Shown: positions 14,367 to 24,584, counted from the stretch's first letter. The stretch is 64,000 bases of DNA from Branchinecta lynchi (GCA_023053575.1 JAKZAP010000013.1:22871070-22935069), one strand, 5' to 3'. A program made the numbers and translations. Notes: generated from the sequence alone by a model not told the origin.

Positions 14367-14867
14367 AATCTTTTTTACTTGCGCAATGATTTTTATTATC
14401 AGAATGTAGAGATTTGTTTAATAATCTGACCAAACTACTAGCGACCAAGGAATTGAGGTAGCTAAGCACAAGTTTAACCTTTGTTGCAAACAATAGCTGA
14501 AAAATCGCACGCCTGTTCCAAGCTATTTGCAGCATTTTCGTTTTCTCAGATTCTTAAGAAGTCTCTGTTGAACATCAACACTTGTCATTTCCATCCCAAC
14601 TTATCCGAGACTTATAACCATATCTGGACACTGGACGTGTTTTTGTTTGACAAAATTATAGAATGTGTCCTAGTTCGCGTGTTTCAATTTAGAACACAAA
14701 AAGAGTAAATTTTCACATTTCACTAACTGCAAAACTATGCGAAGCACACTTGGAAACGAAAACAGCACTGTGTAAAATAATCCAGACAGAAATGTCATGA
14801 CCTTCGTTCGTGTAGTAACGTGTAGTAAACTGAGATTTGTTTCAGCGTTATTTTAACTCTTCTTGGC

Positions 14868-14890
14868 AAGGGTCCTCTTCAGGCTGTAAA
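14868..14890 (-). ncRNA. Degenerate hammerhead-type core
   Basis: On the minus strand this reads CTGAAGA, GGACCCTTGCCAAGAAGAG, then TTAAAA where GAAA would be expected. It is a decayed fragment of the ribozyme-bearing repeat that is intact 80 bases further on. It would not be expected to cleave, because the G12-A15.1 element is broken. Confidence 0.4.
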
Positions 14891-14936
14891 CTAGCTAGAA
14901 TATCAACAAGGCACATCACTATTTTTATAATGTTCT

Positions 14937-15196
14937 ATATTTGACGGTGCAAAACCGATAAGTCAGCTACATTTTATTAGAGCTACATTTCGGCCCTTCT
15001 TGGCAAGGGTCCTCTTCAGGCTCAAGCCGCTCAAACTGGAAAATGAACTTGTGGAAAAACAATCAAAGATTCTTCCTTAAATATCTGATTTTGTGGGCTT
15101 CTTCTCTGAAACTTGGTTGTATATATATGGGTTGTATATATATTATATAGCTCTAATAAAATGTAGCTGACTTATCTGTTTTGCACCGTCAAATAT
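14937..15196. mobile_element. 260-base inverted-repeat element carrying a hammerhead core
   Basis: Terminal inverted repeats of about 47 bases: ATATTTGACGGTGCAAAAC at 14937 and its complement ending at 15196, with TTTTATTAGAGCT at the inner edge of each arm. The minus strand of the left half carries the ribozyme-like core described separately. There is no open frame. Related pieces lie at 23705-23755 and 42440-42520. No unambiguous target duplication was found. Confidence 0.75.
14961..15030 (-). ncRNA. Putative hammerhead ribozyme, family 1
   Basis: Minus strand: GAGC, then CTGAAGA (15019-15013), a stem II hairpin formed by GGACCCTT and AAGGGCC, GAAA (14991-14988), a stem III region, then GTA|GCTGAC with the predicted cleavage between 14968 and 14967. 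This matches the hammerhead consensus CUGANGA - stem II - GAAA - stem III - NUH, including the G10.1-C11.1 closing pair. Stem I is only three contiguous pairs (AGC/GCU), and stem III is poorly paired, so activity is uncertain. Hammerheads of this type are known in Penelope-like retroelements and retrozymes; which of these this belongs to is not determined. Confidence 0.5.
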
Positions 15197-15737
15197 GATT
15201 CGCAGTCAGATTGGGCGGAAGGAATATTTAATGTTCTGTAATTTTCCAGGTGAAAAACTAACAGTTGAAACGCCATAACGAAGGAAGGGGGGGGGGGATT
15301 TCGCTGAGGGAATTATGTAGTATTCGGTTATTGCTTTCGATATTAGAAAATCGATATTTCTATATCGATAGTTTGGTATCATGTTTTGCTCTCATATACG
15401 TCTCGTTTCGCAAAAATACAAGAAAAAAATTGTCGAAAAATAGCATTTTATTTGTGACCTTTTATTGAGGTTTAGCCGAGCAGGGCTAAGATCCGACAGT
15501 CTAGCTACACGTCACTTATTTACTAAAATAGTGCTAACGACCGGATAAAAATGTGTTATTTCGTTTGGCCGCTATTCACAGGTTAACGGGTTCATCGAAT
15601 GAACTTTTATTTTCGGATTTGTGGCACCTCTATGTGCTAAATATTTACCAACGATGAAGGTAAGTCATTGAACAAAAACAGCCTATAAATTGCAAGTTCC
15701 TTGCAAAACATATCTTAAAGCACAGAGGACAGTATTT
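15197..15737. other. No gene recognised
   Basis: AT-rich stretch with a G-run near 15288-15297. Bases about 15540-15665 include GGATTTGTGGCACCTCTATG, which recurs at 24710 and, reverse-complemented, near 19905, so at least part is interspersed repeat. The 15265-15468 frame has no recognisable motif. Confidence 0.35.
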
Positions 15738-16052
15738 ACGATTTAATTTATGATAAGATTTATTCCACTAAAAGCACAGACGCCATGGGTAAAAAATAAA
15801 CACAAACAAAAATCAAAAGCAAAAACTAAATAAACGCTAACTATTTTACATACTCCTTTACAGGAACCTTTCTCTGTGGTTCATCGAAACCGAAAGGAAT
15901 CTTCCCAATTTTTCAATATCACCAAATAATTTGCTTCCCATTACCTTTACCAACCCATCCTCCCCCCAATAACTAACACCAAACATTTCCCCACAAAGAT
16001 CTGAAAGCTCTTGAAAATCCAAGTTTGTGGTTTTTGAGTTCTTGCAGGACAT
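15738..16052 (-). pseudogene. LINE 3' end relic
   Basis: Minus-strand frame 16052-15858 encodes ELSDLCGEMFGVSYWGEDG. This parallels ELNGLRQELFGVRACGCEW in the LINE relic at 34137-34595, just after that relic's zinc-knuckle. The following 3' UTR also matches in layout: ATGGCGTCTGTGCTTTTA here against ATGGCCCCTGCTGTCTTTTA there. I infer two copies of one LINE lineage, here truncated to about 300 bases and on the minus strand. It has no catalytic domain. Confidence 0.5.
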
Positions 16053-16138
16053 CAGTACCTGAGCGTACGATGGAGCTAGACGTTCGCTACAAACGAAAAA
16101 TATTCAAAATTACTTCGGTGCATGTGCTCTGAGAGACC

Positions 16139-16403
16139 TCGATGAAAAATGTATCTCAAAATAGTACAATGAAGTAGTGCGAATGCAGTACTAACGATGC
16201 TACTACATGCTTCTATTCCAAGGCTACCGTGTTACTGCATACTACTATATGCTACTATTAACAAGACTGGATGCTACTAGATACTACTACTTAAGATTGG
16301 CCCAGTCTTAGGCACATTAAATGATAGTATTCTTTACCATTACACAGTATTACATGCAACGTTTTCGTACTACTAACATACGCAGGCCACAAATTTTTCA
16401 TCG
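16139..16403. mobile_element. TIR element rich in TACTAC words, copy 1
   Basis: Starts GATGAAAAATGTATC and ends ACAAATTTTTCATC, giving imperfect terminal inverted repeats. The interior is an unusual series of TGCTACTA / TACTACTA words. A reverse-complement copy lies at 40258-40560 with shared stretches such as ATTAAATGATAGTATTCTTT and its diverged counterpart. Non-coding; class unknown. Confidence 0.6.
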
Positions 16404-16544
16404 GGATGGATTCCAAATGTTCAAGAAAGTGCGATTAATGTGATTGTTGCAGTTAAAGACAGAGTTGTCTTCAATTTTACACCAATTACACACTTTATTG
16501 CCTGGCTGTATATTTCTACTTTCTTCAGCCGTGACTTTCCGAGC

Positions 16545-16760
16545 TTGGTGTCTTTAACCCTAGAAATGCAGGCTTTTGTTGAAATTCAAATTCTCTGCGT
16601 CTGTGTGAATTTTGGGTTGTTGCCTGCACATTCAGAACGTTAGTACTAGACCCTCGGGCGAATAAAATACAAAATCGCTTAGTCAAAAGTTAAATATTAC
16701 GTGTATTCAAATTTCAGATGTATAATTAAGCTACCTTTTCAGTTGAGCTAAATACTCATT
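16545..16760 (+). repeat. Dispersed repeat shared with 25485-25700
   Basis: GTTGAAATTCAAATTCTC, GAACGTTAGTACTAGA and AAAATACAAAATCGCTTAG recur with small changes and in the same order at 25485-25700. Both copies are about 215 bases in the same orientation. No coding frame and no inverted termini were found. Confidence 0.55.
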
Positions 16761-16989
16761 TACGAAAAAAAAATTAATCAAAGTTAGCATGTGAAAAGTT
16801 GGTTATGCTAGATTATTTTGAATAATTTTTTTTTTTTAGGAAACTTGGGATTTTGAAGTTATTAAATTAGAGATTTCGAAATTGGTATTTTTGTGTTTCA
16901 GAGTCTGAATGATTTCGCGCCGGATGTTTTTAGTAATTTTTTTCGTTTTAACACATTTGTCACGGACATGCTACGAGGCATGCTGGAGA

Positions 16990-17335
16990 CCTGGTAAGTG
17001 AGCCAAGAAGTACGGTTCGTTCTAGCTATGTGGCAAGGCATTCAGGTACGGTGGTCTGGAATACTTTTCCAGACTCAATTCGAGAAGCCGAAAGTGTACC
17101 GCAATTTAAAAATCAGTTAAAGAAGCGGTAGTTGGTGAGTGGAGCGTTTGGAAGACGAGAGAGGACAAATTGGCAAATTGATTAATTTATTTTTAGTTTA
17201 TTTTAGTGAAGGTTTGATTAGTTTATTAGTAAATGTGTACTGGTGTTGTTTGTCAAGCACGTATGTGCTTTGTTTGTAACCGGCCGTTAAGCCGGAATGA
17301 ATTTGTTTAGTACAGTTGTTGTTGTTGTTTATAAG
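16990..17335 (+). pseudogene. LINE 3' end: ORF2 C-terminal relic
   Basis: The plus-strand frame ending at the TAG at 17129-17131 encodes RSSYVARHSGTVVWNTFP, DSIREAESVPQFKNQLKK. This is a familiar LINE C-terminal pattern (SY...G...WN.LP..IR.A.S...FK..LK) found in several non-LTR clades. A 3' UTR follows with TAACCGGCCGTTAAGCCGG and a GTTGTTGTTGTT tail near 17318-17330. The element is strongly 5'-truncated, and the frame further upstream is interrupted. Confidence 0.7.
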
Positions 17336-17416
17336 CAATTATCGCTTTCGATATCGACATTTACGTTTTGATATTTAGTCCAATATATCTTTGTCTGTTT
17401 CGAACATCGCCCAACA
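17336..17416 (-). mobile_element. Fragment of the GGGCGATATT hAT-type MITE
   Basis: TCGCTTTCGATATCGACATT ... CGAACATCGCCCAACA matches the reverse complement of the left half of the element at 20678-21043. It begins directly after the LINE tail, so one of the two inserted into or recombined with the other. Only one terminus (TGTTGGGCGATGTTCG on the minus strand) remains. Confidence 0.6.
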
Positions 17417-17619
17417 TATGGGCTCGTATTGTAGTTCTTCTTGTAATGTTGCGGCCGCTGTTGGCTATGGAAATTTCTATAGCCTAGAATTTCTTTTTCC
17501 TTTGCTACTGCACTTATGCCCTTGGCAGTGCGTCATAAATCCTTCATTCATTCATATTTTGAAATAAATAAACAAATAAGCAGTTCATTCTAACTTCCGA
17601 AAGAAGACAGACTACGAAT

Positions 17620-17800
17620 CACAAAAAATCAACGAAGAAACCAACGAAAATATTTTTTTTTAAAGGCCAACAAATATACTGAAATAAAAGGTAAGTATTT
17701 CGGGAGGACAACCGCCTCCCTTCTTCAGCGTCGACAGAAAATTTTGAGGAAAAATGCCAAAACGAGGACGAAGATTAAAGCACAATGGACAATGCTAATA
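17620..17800. repeat. Dispersed repeat with hammerhead-like hairpin, copy 1
   Basis: From CAAAAAATCAACGAAGAAAC to ATGCCAAAACGAGGACGAAG, this block recurs in the same orientation at 27594-27752. The 27-kb copy continues with sequence found separately here at 18460-18570, so copy 1 appears split by inserted DNA (17800-18460). Its most conserved part is the GGGAGGACAACCGCCTCCC hairpin at 17702-17720. Confidence 0.6.
17675..17735 (-). ncRNA. Hammerhead-like motif, family 2
   Basis: Minus strand: CTGAAGA (17728-17722), a perfect GGGAGG/CCTCCC stem II with loop CGGTTGT, GAAA (17701-17698), then ATACT ... AGTAT, a five-pair stem III that ends in U16.1, followed by A as a possible H17. These are the hammerhead core elements in correct order. 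Two weaknesses remain: an unpaired A sits at position 10.1, and I cannot build a good stem I. It could instead be a related non-ribozyme hairpin of the repeat. Confidence 0.35.
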
Positions 17801-18812
17801 CTTTACTTTGTATTAAATGCTTCACAAATAAACATTTCCGACTTCCTTTAGAAGGAGCTACGAAAATCGGCCGTATTCTTGTTACCCCTTGTCTTTAACT
17901 CTCTGGCATTTCGGCGATCAAAATCATAGGAGCTGTGATATCGTGGCAGGGAATTCAAAAACTCCCAGCAATGCTTAATAGAAAAGGATATATTTGAGAT
18001 GTCATCAAAGTCAAGCCGCAGATGCAGTTTACCTGATTGTTCTAGTGTTTCATCAGAAGTTCCATGGCTTAACGTGACTATTGAAAGTTTTTCTTTGTGG
18101 AATAGTGTTGTGAAGCTTGATTAGCTTGCTTTATAAAATGTACCAGAATATGCAATAAGCTTATAAAAATTAACATAGCTACACAAATCATTCAAAAACA
18201 AATAACCTATTCAAATCTGAATTATACAAGCTAATTTATGTATAAAATAAAGATCTACTAAGTATATAAGAAACGTCACTTTTATCTTTGTCCAAGCTAG
18301 TACATTAAGCATGTACTGGCCCAAAAAATTACGCTCTGAAATATCACAGATAGGAAACTGATGAAAAAGCTGCTGATCTAGGGGGTAAGCATTGTTCCTA
18401 GGTTGTTACAGAGTGGGATTGGGGTAGTTTGATGTGCCCACTGAACTTTAACAACTAAGAAAACCAGAACAAAGGGGAAAACCAACAAGAAACAGAAAAT
18501 TAAAACCAAAACTGGAAGAATTCAAAGCCTAAAATAAAAACAGCGAGCCACTCTCCAATACTCTATATGACTTATTCCAAAACACGCCATTGATCCTCAG
18601 GAAGAACGAGAAAACGTCTCACTAACGACTCAAACTCAACACTCAAATCCTGTCAAACAATCACGGCGATCTTCGGGAGCAGCTGTGATACCCGAGGGGA
18701 TAAAGCTTCTGGTTCTTCCGCTAGGTACCTGGCGATTTTGCATCGGCAAGGAGAGTTAGTCATCAAGAGTATACCTCCGAATAAAAATTATCACTGTTCT
18801 TGCTCGGTACTA
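17801..18812. other. No gene; includes an interspersed-repeat block
   Basis: No coding sequence is recognised. Bases about 18460-18570 match the 3' part of the 27594-27870 repeat (GCCTAAAATAAAAACAGCGAG). Bases 18560-18740 match, in reverse, 10640-10830. The remainder is AT-rich and unassigned. Confidence 0.4.
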
Positions 18813-19195
18813 CACTGTCAGAAGTTTCAAACAGATAGCGTATAACACTTTCAAGAATAACACCTTTTCACTTAGAAATAAAGTGTTATGACCAATTAAG
18901 TTTACACTGTTTCGTGCCTAGATCTCCAACAACACCTTCAATTGGTAAAAATACTGACGGGAACGAAAGAAACATAACAGATAACATCCCAAAGTGTTAT
19001 CTGTTGAAACCGCGCATCCTTCTGTTGTCGTTATGTAACTTCTGACAGTGTAGTATTTTTACATCTTGAAGGTGTTGTTGGAGATCTAGGCACGAAATAG
19101 TATAAACTTAATTGGTCATAACACTTTATTTATAAGTGAAAAGGCATTATTCTTGAAAGTGTTATGCGCAATCTGTTATGAAACTTCTGACAGTG
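18813..19195. mobile_element. TA-flanked MITE, CACTGTCAGAAGTTTC family, copy 2, with nested fragment
   Basis: A 383-base element with TA on both sides (18811-18812 and 19196-19197). The terminal arms are about 145 bases and pair almost fully: CACTGTCAGAAGTTTCA ... GTGTTATGACCAATTAAG and complement. The loop between the arms (about 18965-19050) is itself a terminal fragment of a copy-1-type element, ending CTTCTGACAGTGTAG. The structure is therefore nested, or the result of template switching. It has no transposase. Confidence 0.85.
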
Positions 19196-20669
19196 TAGCG
19201 AGTGACTAGTTGGTTTCTTCGGGTTTTTTTTAGATATGTCAGGCCAATGTGGTTTACGAAATTATAAATTATTATTATTTATAAATTATATCATATTAAA
19301 TTATCTTTACAGTGTACTGACAAGCCGTATCAGGGATGGGAAAGTCGTTTTAATCAGAATATCGAACGGATGAATGGGATTCAGATTCTTCAAAATGAAA
19401 TTTGCACCGTCACCTTTCCTCAAAGGATGTTTTACATAGCAAATTCATCGGATCAGCAGCAAGGGTTGATGAAGAAGGAATGACTTGCGGGAAAGGGTAC
19501 CACGATGAAACGAGTTACTTTGCTCACGAAGAACAGAGCTTTGAGATTTCGTGAAACAGATACCCACTTGAATAAAAATAAAATATCATCAATGGCAAAT
19601 ACGAAGGGTTCGACGAGACGGGGCATGCTTTTGGGTGTTGTGCTTAAAGTTTAACTGAAAATCCAACTTATTTGTGTGTCATTTAATTGAACACGATGAA
19701 TTATTTGAATTCTGAAAAGAGATTTTTTATTTTCCACTCTCTGCTCTAGTTATGACGTTCAAAGTATCTGCGGCCGTCCTTACAGCAAATTCTACTACGA
19801 CGGCTTCAGTGGGCAGTGGTGAGATTGGTGAAGATAGCTTGGTGCCTGAAAAAAAAAATCATAAATCTTTCTCGTAAAATATACAACAAAAATATAAGCG
19901 CATAGAGGTACCACAAATCACAAGGAAATTCCACTATTTGGAAATGAATACTTCGTGAATAGCGGAACAACGAAGTAACACATTTTCAGCAGGTCTTCAA
20001 GTCAATTTAAGTGAATAAGTGAAGGGGAACTAGACTGTCCTATCCCAGCCCTTTTCGGTCAAACTTTAGCAGCCATGCACGTCGCTGATAAATGTTCCTT
20101 CAGCCTAAGCTGACTTCAAATATGATCATGCACGTAATTTTACTATATCTTAGAGAGTCTGAAACTTTCATACGACAAGACAGTTTCAACTGGGCTAAAG
20201 TGAAAGTTGGGCCATGAATAACATCGCTCCCGAGAACATTTCACTGCTACCAACTGCAACTTGACTGAAGCCTGTGCGGGGTATACGACTTCGTCACCTT
20301 GTCGGGGTTTTCCTGGGACGCCGTAACAGAATGTCCAGTTCAGTTCAATTTTATTAAATTCAAAATAAATGAACAAAACAAGATTCGACCCCTACAAAGC
20401 TCCATGGCGCGTTACAAAGGGGTTAATACGAATGAAGGAAAACTCGTTAGAGAACATAAATATCTTAAAACAAAATAAAATTTAGTACGGAAAAAGAAAA
20501 GAGAAAAACAAAAGCTGCAATTTTAATACATAATAAAAAATGCACATAAATAGACTAAACAGATGTATTCCAACAATGCATAACCAGGATATGTCAGCTA
20601 CGATGTTTTTTTTTTTGGATTAAATTGGATTAGATTTTATTTACACATGTTTACAAAACATTTTGCATC
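19196..20669. other. No gene; includes a repeat related to 22550-22840
   Basis: AT-rich sequence with no credible product. Bases about 19880-20070 (ATAGAGGTACCACAAATCAC, AACGAAGTAACACATTTTCA, GGTCTTCAAGTCAATTTAAG) recur at 22640-22840 and partly, inverted, at 15545-15640. The minus-strand frame at 20143-20376 has no motif. Confidence 0.35.
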
Positions 20670-20677
20670 ACCTGCTA

Positions 20678-21043
20678 GTGTTGGGCGATATTCGATATTC
20701 GATATCGATATATCGGACCGGAGATCAATATCGAATATCGAAACGTAAATATTGATATCGAAAACGATATTTGTTTATTCATACTTATTGTGAATAGTTC
20801 AACTTAACCTACATTTATATCTCCGAAATTGGAGCATTTCCGTAATTCAGTTCTTGTTCATTCGGAATTAGAGGTGATGCAAGATGCTATTTAACGACAA
20901 TTTTGTTCTTAAATTGTGGCGATACGAGACGTAGGCTATCCTATAGCGAAACATGTTAAATATCGATATCAATATATCCATTATCGAATACCGAAAGTGA
21001 AAATATCGGTATTTCGACATATCGAAAAATCCAAATATCGCCC
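20678..21043. mobile_element. hAT-type MITE with perfect 8-bp target duplication
   Basis: A 366-base element, GTGTTGGGCGATATT ... AATATCGCCC, flanked by the identical octamer ACCTGCTA at 20670-20677 and 21044-21051. Eight-base duplications are characteristic of hAT transposases. The interior is made of ATCGATATCGATA-like palindromic words. There is no transposase frame; the short plus-strand frame at 20916-21230 crosses the right border and is not a gene. A partial copy is at 17336-17416. Confidence 0.88.
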
Positions 21044-21299
21044 ACCTGCTAACAAAGCCCCAAAGGGTTTATTGGCCGCGGGTGGCAGTCTTCTCTATTC
21101 TACATATTGTCGTAACACTATGTTATTCTACATGCCATTCATACACGTTTCATACATATACAACACACATTCTGCTTACAAAGAACACTCACGCATCACT
21201 ACTATTCTTTTGCAAGGAAACATCTCTTAGCCTGTATCCTTGATGGATGTCAGATGACTCGAATTTCTTATTTCAACTGGAATTACATCCCAAACAGAG

Positions 21300-21480
21300 A
21301 TTTTTTTCTTTGGCAGCGATATTTCGGCACTTCTTCGTAAGGGTCCTCGTCAGGCTGTCAAAAGTCAGGGGCTATGCTGGGGAAAGAACGAACTTGCAAT
21401 AAACAGCTGAAGCTTCTACCGACTATAAATATCCTATTCCGGGAAATTACTTTTAAATACGTTTGTAGTCTTTTGAGAAA
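21300..21480 (-). mobile_element. Truncated ribozyme-bearing repeat
   Basis: On the minus strand 21353-21317 has CTGACGA, stem II and GAAA followed by TATCGCTG, but the downstream TA|GCTGAC cleavage context is missing. The flanking AACAGCTGAAGCTTCTACCG, ACTATAAATATC and GGGAAATTACTTTTAAATAC are shared with 29455-29520, so these two belong to one longer subfamily. It is a relic. Confidence 0.55.
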
Positions 21481-22983
21481 CCCGGTAGAGTTTTAAGGAA
21501 GTCACGCGTTCTAGAACACGAGGATATAAACTGTGTTGACTGTTGATGATGTTGATTGTTGACTTTAACCTGTCAATCAGAAAGTCTCACTCGCGTGTTC
21601 AGAACCCAATGCACAGAAACTGTCAAGATGAACGACAAAATGTGTTCTCACTTTTATGGGACAGGAGATATGAGGATATCAGGTTATGAAATGCTGAGAG
21701 GAAGAAATACCTTTGATCGTGTTCAGTGAGCGAACATGACACCCCCAGGAGTTTCATGTATACTTCAAAAATGTAAAAACAAGAGACGTTCCTGAAAGTA
21801 CCTGCTTTTAGAATCGATCAAAAAAGAGAAATGGGTTGAATTCGGAAATTCGAACGACTCAAAGAGAAGCAATAAAATCCACGTAGAAAGGAATAAATGC
21901 CATCCAGCATCATTCGGACCCCCCGTCATCTCTCGACTATAAATTTCCGCAAATAATTCAAACCATGACGCAGACGGGAATAAACGAAGGGCGAACTTAA
22001 CAATAATTCGCCATAGTTAACGTGTGAACTTGAAATAGTGGTAGGATCAAGTTGCAAACCGCTGAATTCACAGGATGAGGAATGTTGAAGCGGAAACGCA
22101 TATTGGCAGTAATCCTGTGGATTGGAGGAAAATTTTATTTCGACAGTGCTGATAATCGACGATTAACTGCCTTTCACTCTCTGTGTAGTCAGCCGCAATG
22201 AGCATCAGGTAATTTGGGTTACTGGCGTATTGAATTTCTAGACTGAACCAGACAAGGACAGAGTCCGACTCCAGATAGACAGAAGTCTTGAATCCTTAAA
22301 GTTTAAGTGAAGAGCCAGCTAGTTTTTATATCTTCGGTTTAATGCACTGGATTATTTTCAATCTGATAAGGGATTTTTTTTTTTTTTTTCACCTTGTGCA
22401 AAAAGTAGTGACGCTCAGAATATGCACTTCTAGCATGAGAAGGAAAATTTCACTCCAATGCGGAGAATAGCAATTTGAACAAAAAACAACAAAAAAAGCA
22501 TACACTTAAAATGGCTAGTGTAGCAAAGTTAAGAGAACGTTCAGTTCCAGACTGTTAGATCACTTCTGAAGAAGCGCGCTTTTGCTTGTGACCAAAATAA
22601 AAACTACTTTCCTCCAATCGTTCACCGTAAATATTTCATACATAGAGGTACACGCACACGGAGGTATCACACACCCGAAAGGAGAAGTTTATTAGATGAA
22701 AATCGGTATCACCAATAACGGAGCAATGAAGTAACAGATTTTCATCAGGTCTTCATGCCTATTTAAGTGATTAAGCGATAGGTAGGTCTAACTATATTAT
22801 CGTACCTCAGTTCTGTTCGGTTAAACTCTAAGCTTATTTCTTGTTAGAACCCGGAGGTAATTTTGGATTTCGACGAACCGGATTCTAGAATAAACAGGGA
22901 AGAACAGGGTCCAGTCTCAGGGTGAGACTTCCAAAGGAAATAATACTTTATACTGAATATTCGTTCATTAAAACTTATTGCTG
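21481..22983. other. No gene; repeat with foldback at 22690-22760
   Basis: No coding frame is credible. Bases 22550-22840 match 19880-20070. Within them GATGAAAATC at about 22696 and GATTTTCATC at about 22738 form a foldback around ACGGAGCAATGAAGTAAC. The rest shows nothing I recognise. Confidence 0.35.
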
Positions 22984-23342
22984 CACTGTCAGAAGTTTCA
23001 TAACAGATAACACGAGGATCCGCTGTTTCAACAGATAATGCGTAACAGATAACACTTCAGATGTTATTTGTTCTGTTTCAAAATGTTATGCAGAATAAGT
23101 GCTCCCACCAGGAAGAGTAAAAAAAACCGCCAAAACGTATTTGCTGAGTTTTCCGACACCATGAAGACAACGAATAAAGTCAGTAGATGCTTTTTGGCTC
23201 TTCGTAACAAAGTTTGTTATGCATAACATTTCATGTATAACGTTTTTAAACACAACAGATAACATCCGAAGTGTTATATGTTACGTATTATCTGTTGAAA
23301 CCGCGCATCCTCGTGCTATCTGTTATGAAACTTCTAACAATG
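22984..23342. mobile_element. MITE, CACTGTCAGAAGTTTC family, copy 3
   Basis: Full-length relative of 7359-7721 with the same interior words (AAAGTCAGTAGATGCTTTTT, GTTGAAACCGCGCATCCT). It is flanked by TG on both sides instead of TA, and the right terminus is mutated (CTAACAATG). Non-autonomous. Confidence 0.8.
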
Positions 23343-23744
23343 TGGTTAGAATCCCAAACGCAAATTTAGTTTTTAAATAAATATCTTGTTGTAGGTTAGT
23401 TTGTTTAGGTATGTCAATTAATAGGCAATGTATTGCGTTTCTGCTAATTTTTTATTTCCTTTACTGAACTTAGGATCAATTAGGGCCATGTACAAACATA
23501 CAGAAAAATAACAACAAATACATCAACAACAAAAAGAGAGAGAAAAACATAAACAAAGAAAAATGGTGCTTGAACGTCAAGTTTGCTGTGAGTAATATAG
23601 TGCAAACTATGGATATTCCATTACCTCACGAAGAAGGATGCATCAGTGGTAGTGTTTTGTTTTCTATTGTAGATAGTCCTTCAGCCCAAGCTGACTGCGA
23701 ATCTTGTTTGACGGTGCAAAACGGACAAGTCAGCTACATTTTAT
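23343..23744. other. No gene; ribozyme-family terminal fragment at 23700-23755
   Basis: Bases about 23705-23755 read TTTGACGGTGCAAAACGGAC and TCAGCTACATTTTATTAG. This is the terminal arm of the 14937-15196 element without its core. It is preceded by TCAGCCCAAGCTGACTGCGA, a variant of the outer arm seen at 24315, 29298 and 52520. No coding sequence. Confidence 0.45.
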
Positions 23745-24153
23745 TAGAGCTATTTATTTATTTATTTATTTAACTAAATGGACGGCCAACAAGGGCCATA
23801 TACATCTACAAACACCAACAAAACAAAACAAAATTAAGAACAAAACACTAATTCACTGAAGGAGAGAAATTGCAGAAGAGCAACTTCCCCCACGACAACC
23901 ATATTGGCAGCGTCAGCCTCATGTGCGGCCCAGCCAGGACAGCCAGCAACGGATTCTGGGACTCAAGAATACGCTTCTGCAGGGAAAGGGCAGAAAAGCG
24001 TCTAATTTCTGGGAAAGAGGGAAGGCCTTCACCAACAAACATTGATGACGCACTACAGTTCCACTTTAACCCATGCAACCAACGAAAAGAGTTATTGTAT
24101 AGGACACGAAAACTGGTTTCGCGCCTAACCCTAATATTAGTTACAAGAGCCAC
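23745..24153 (-). pseudogene. LINE 3' end: ORF2 C-terminal relic with AAAT tail
   Basis: The minus-strand frame 24153-23848 encodes SFRWLHGLKWNCSASSMFV, then LPSFPEIRRF and ILESQNPLLAVL. This is a typical C-terminal pattern of non-LTR reverse transcriptases (R.L.GLP...SAS.MF...V.SF...R). Downstream on the same strand are GGCCCTTGTTGGCCGTCC and an AAATAAATAAAT tail (23755-23771). It is 5'-truncated and no catalytic motif remains. Confidence 0.75.
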
Positions 24154-24167
24154 ACAGTAAACACAAT

Positions 24168-24290
24168 ATTTCGGCTCTTCTTGGCAAAGGTCCTCGTCAG
24201 GCTGTCAAAAAAAAAGAATTACTGTTTGACTGCTTGACGAGGACCCTTGCCAAGAAGGGCCGCAATACCGCTGCTAAAGCATCGTAGCTG
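24168..24290. ncRNA. Pair of decayed hammerhead cores facing each other
   Basis: On the minus strand 24204-24168 carries CTGACGA, stem II and GAAA, but the 3' part is missing. On the plus strand 24232-24285 carries TTGACGA (C3 changed), the same stem II, GCAA instead of GAAA, then GCTGCTAAAGCATCGTA|GCTGAC. Both are probably inactive. The stem III hairpin TGC/GCA here differs from GAT/ATC in the intact copies but keeps pairing, which is modest support for a structural RNA. Confidence 0.45.
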
Positions 24291-24375
24291 ACGTATCCGT
24301 TTTATGTGATAAATATTCTTTGAGCCCAAGCTGACTTTGAAACATTTATTCAAACAATGTTTACAACGGATACGT

Positions 24376-24438
24376 CAGCTATGATTCTTCACCAGCGATA
24401 TTTCGGCCCTTCTTGGCAAGGGTCCTCGTCAGGCTGTC
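24376..24438 (-). ncRNA. Putative hammerhead ribozyme, family 1
   Basis: Minus strand: GACAGC, CTGACGA (24432-24426), a GGACCCTT...AAGGGCC hairpin, GAAA (24404-24401), TATCGCTGGTGAAGAATC, ATA|GCTG with predicted cleavage between 24380 and 24379. Stem I pairs CAGC with GCTG (four pairs, then a mismatch and further pairs). All conserved core positions are intact. The weak point is stem III, which closes A15.1-U16.1 and the next pair but then needs a bulge. Confidence 0.6.
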
Positions 24439-24584
24439 AATCCTCTTGTTCAACTTCGTGGAAGGAATCAAACCTGTAACCAACAGGTTTACAGGTTCAA
24501 CTTCGGGGAAGGAATCAAACCTGTAACCAACAGGTTTACAGGTTTACAGGTTTGATTCCTTCCCCGAAGTTGAACAAGAGGATT

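Noticed and set aside
22690..22760. Hammerhead ribozyme at the CTGATGA in the 22.7-kb repeat (minus strand)
   Set aside because: CTGATGA is present, but no stem II closing into GAAA follows. The foldback there has a different geometry.
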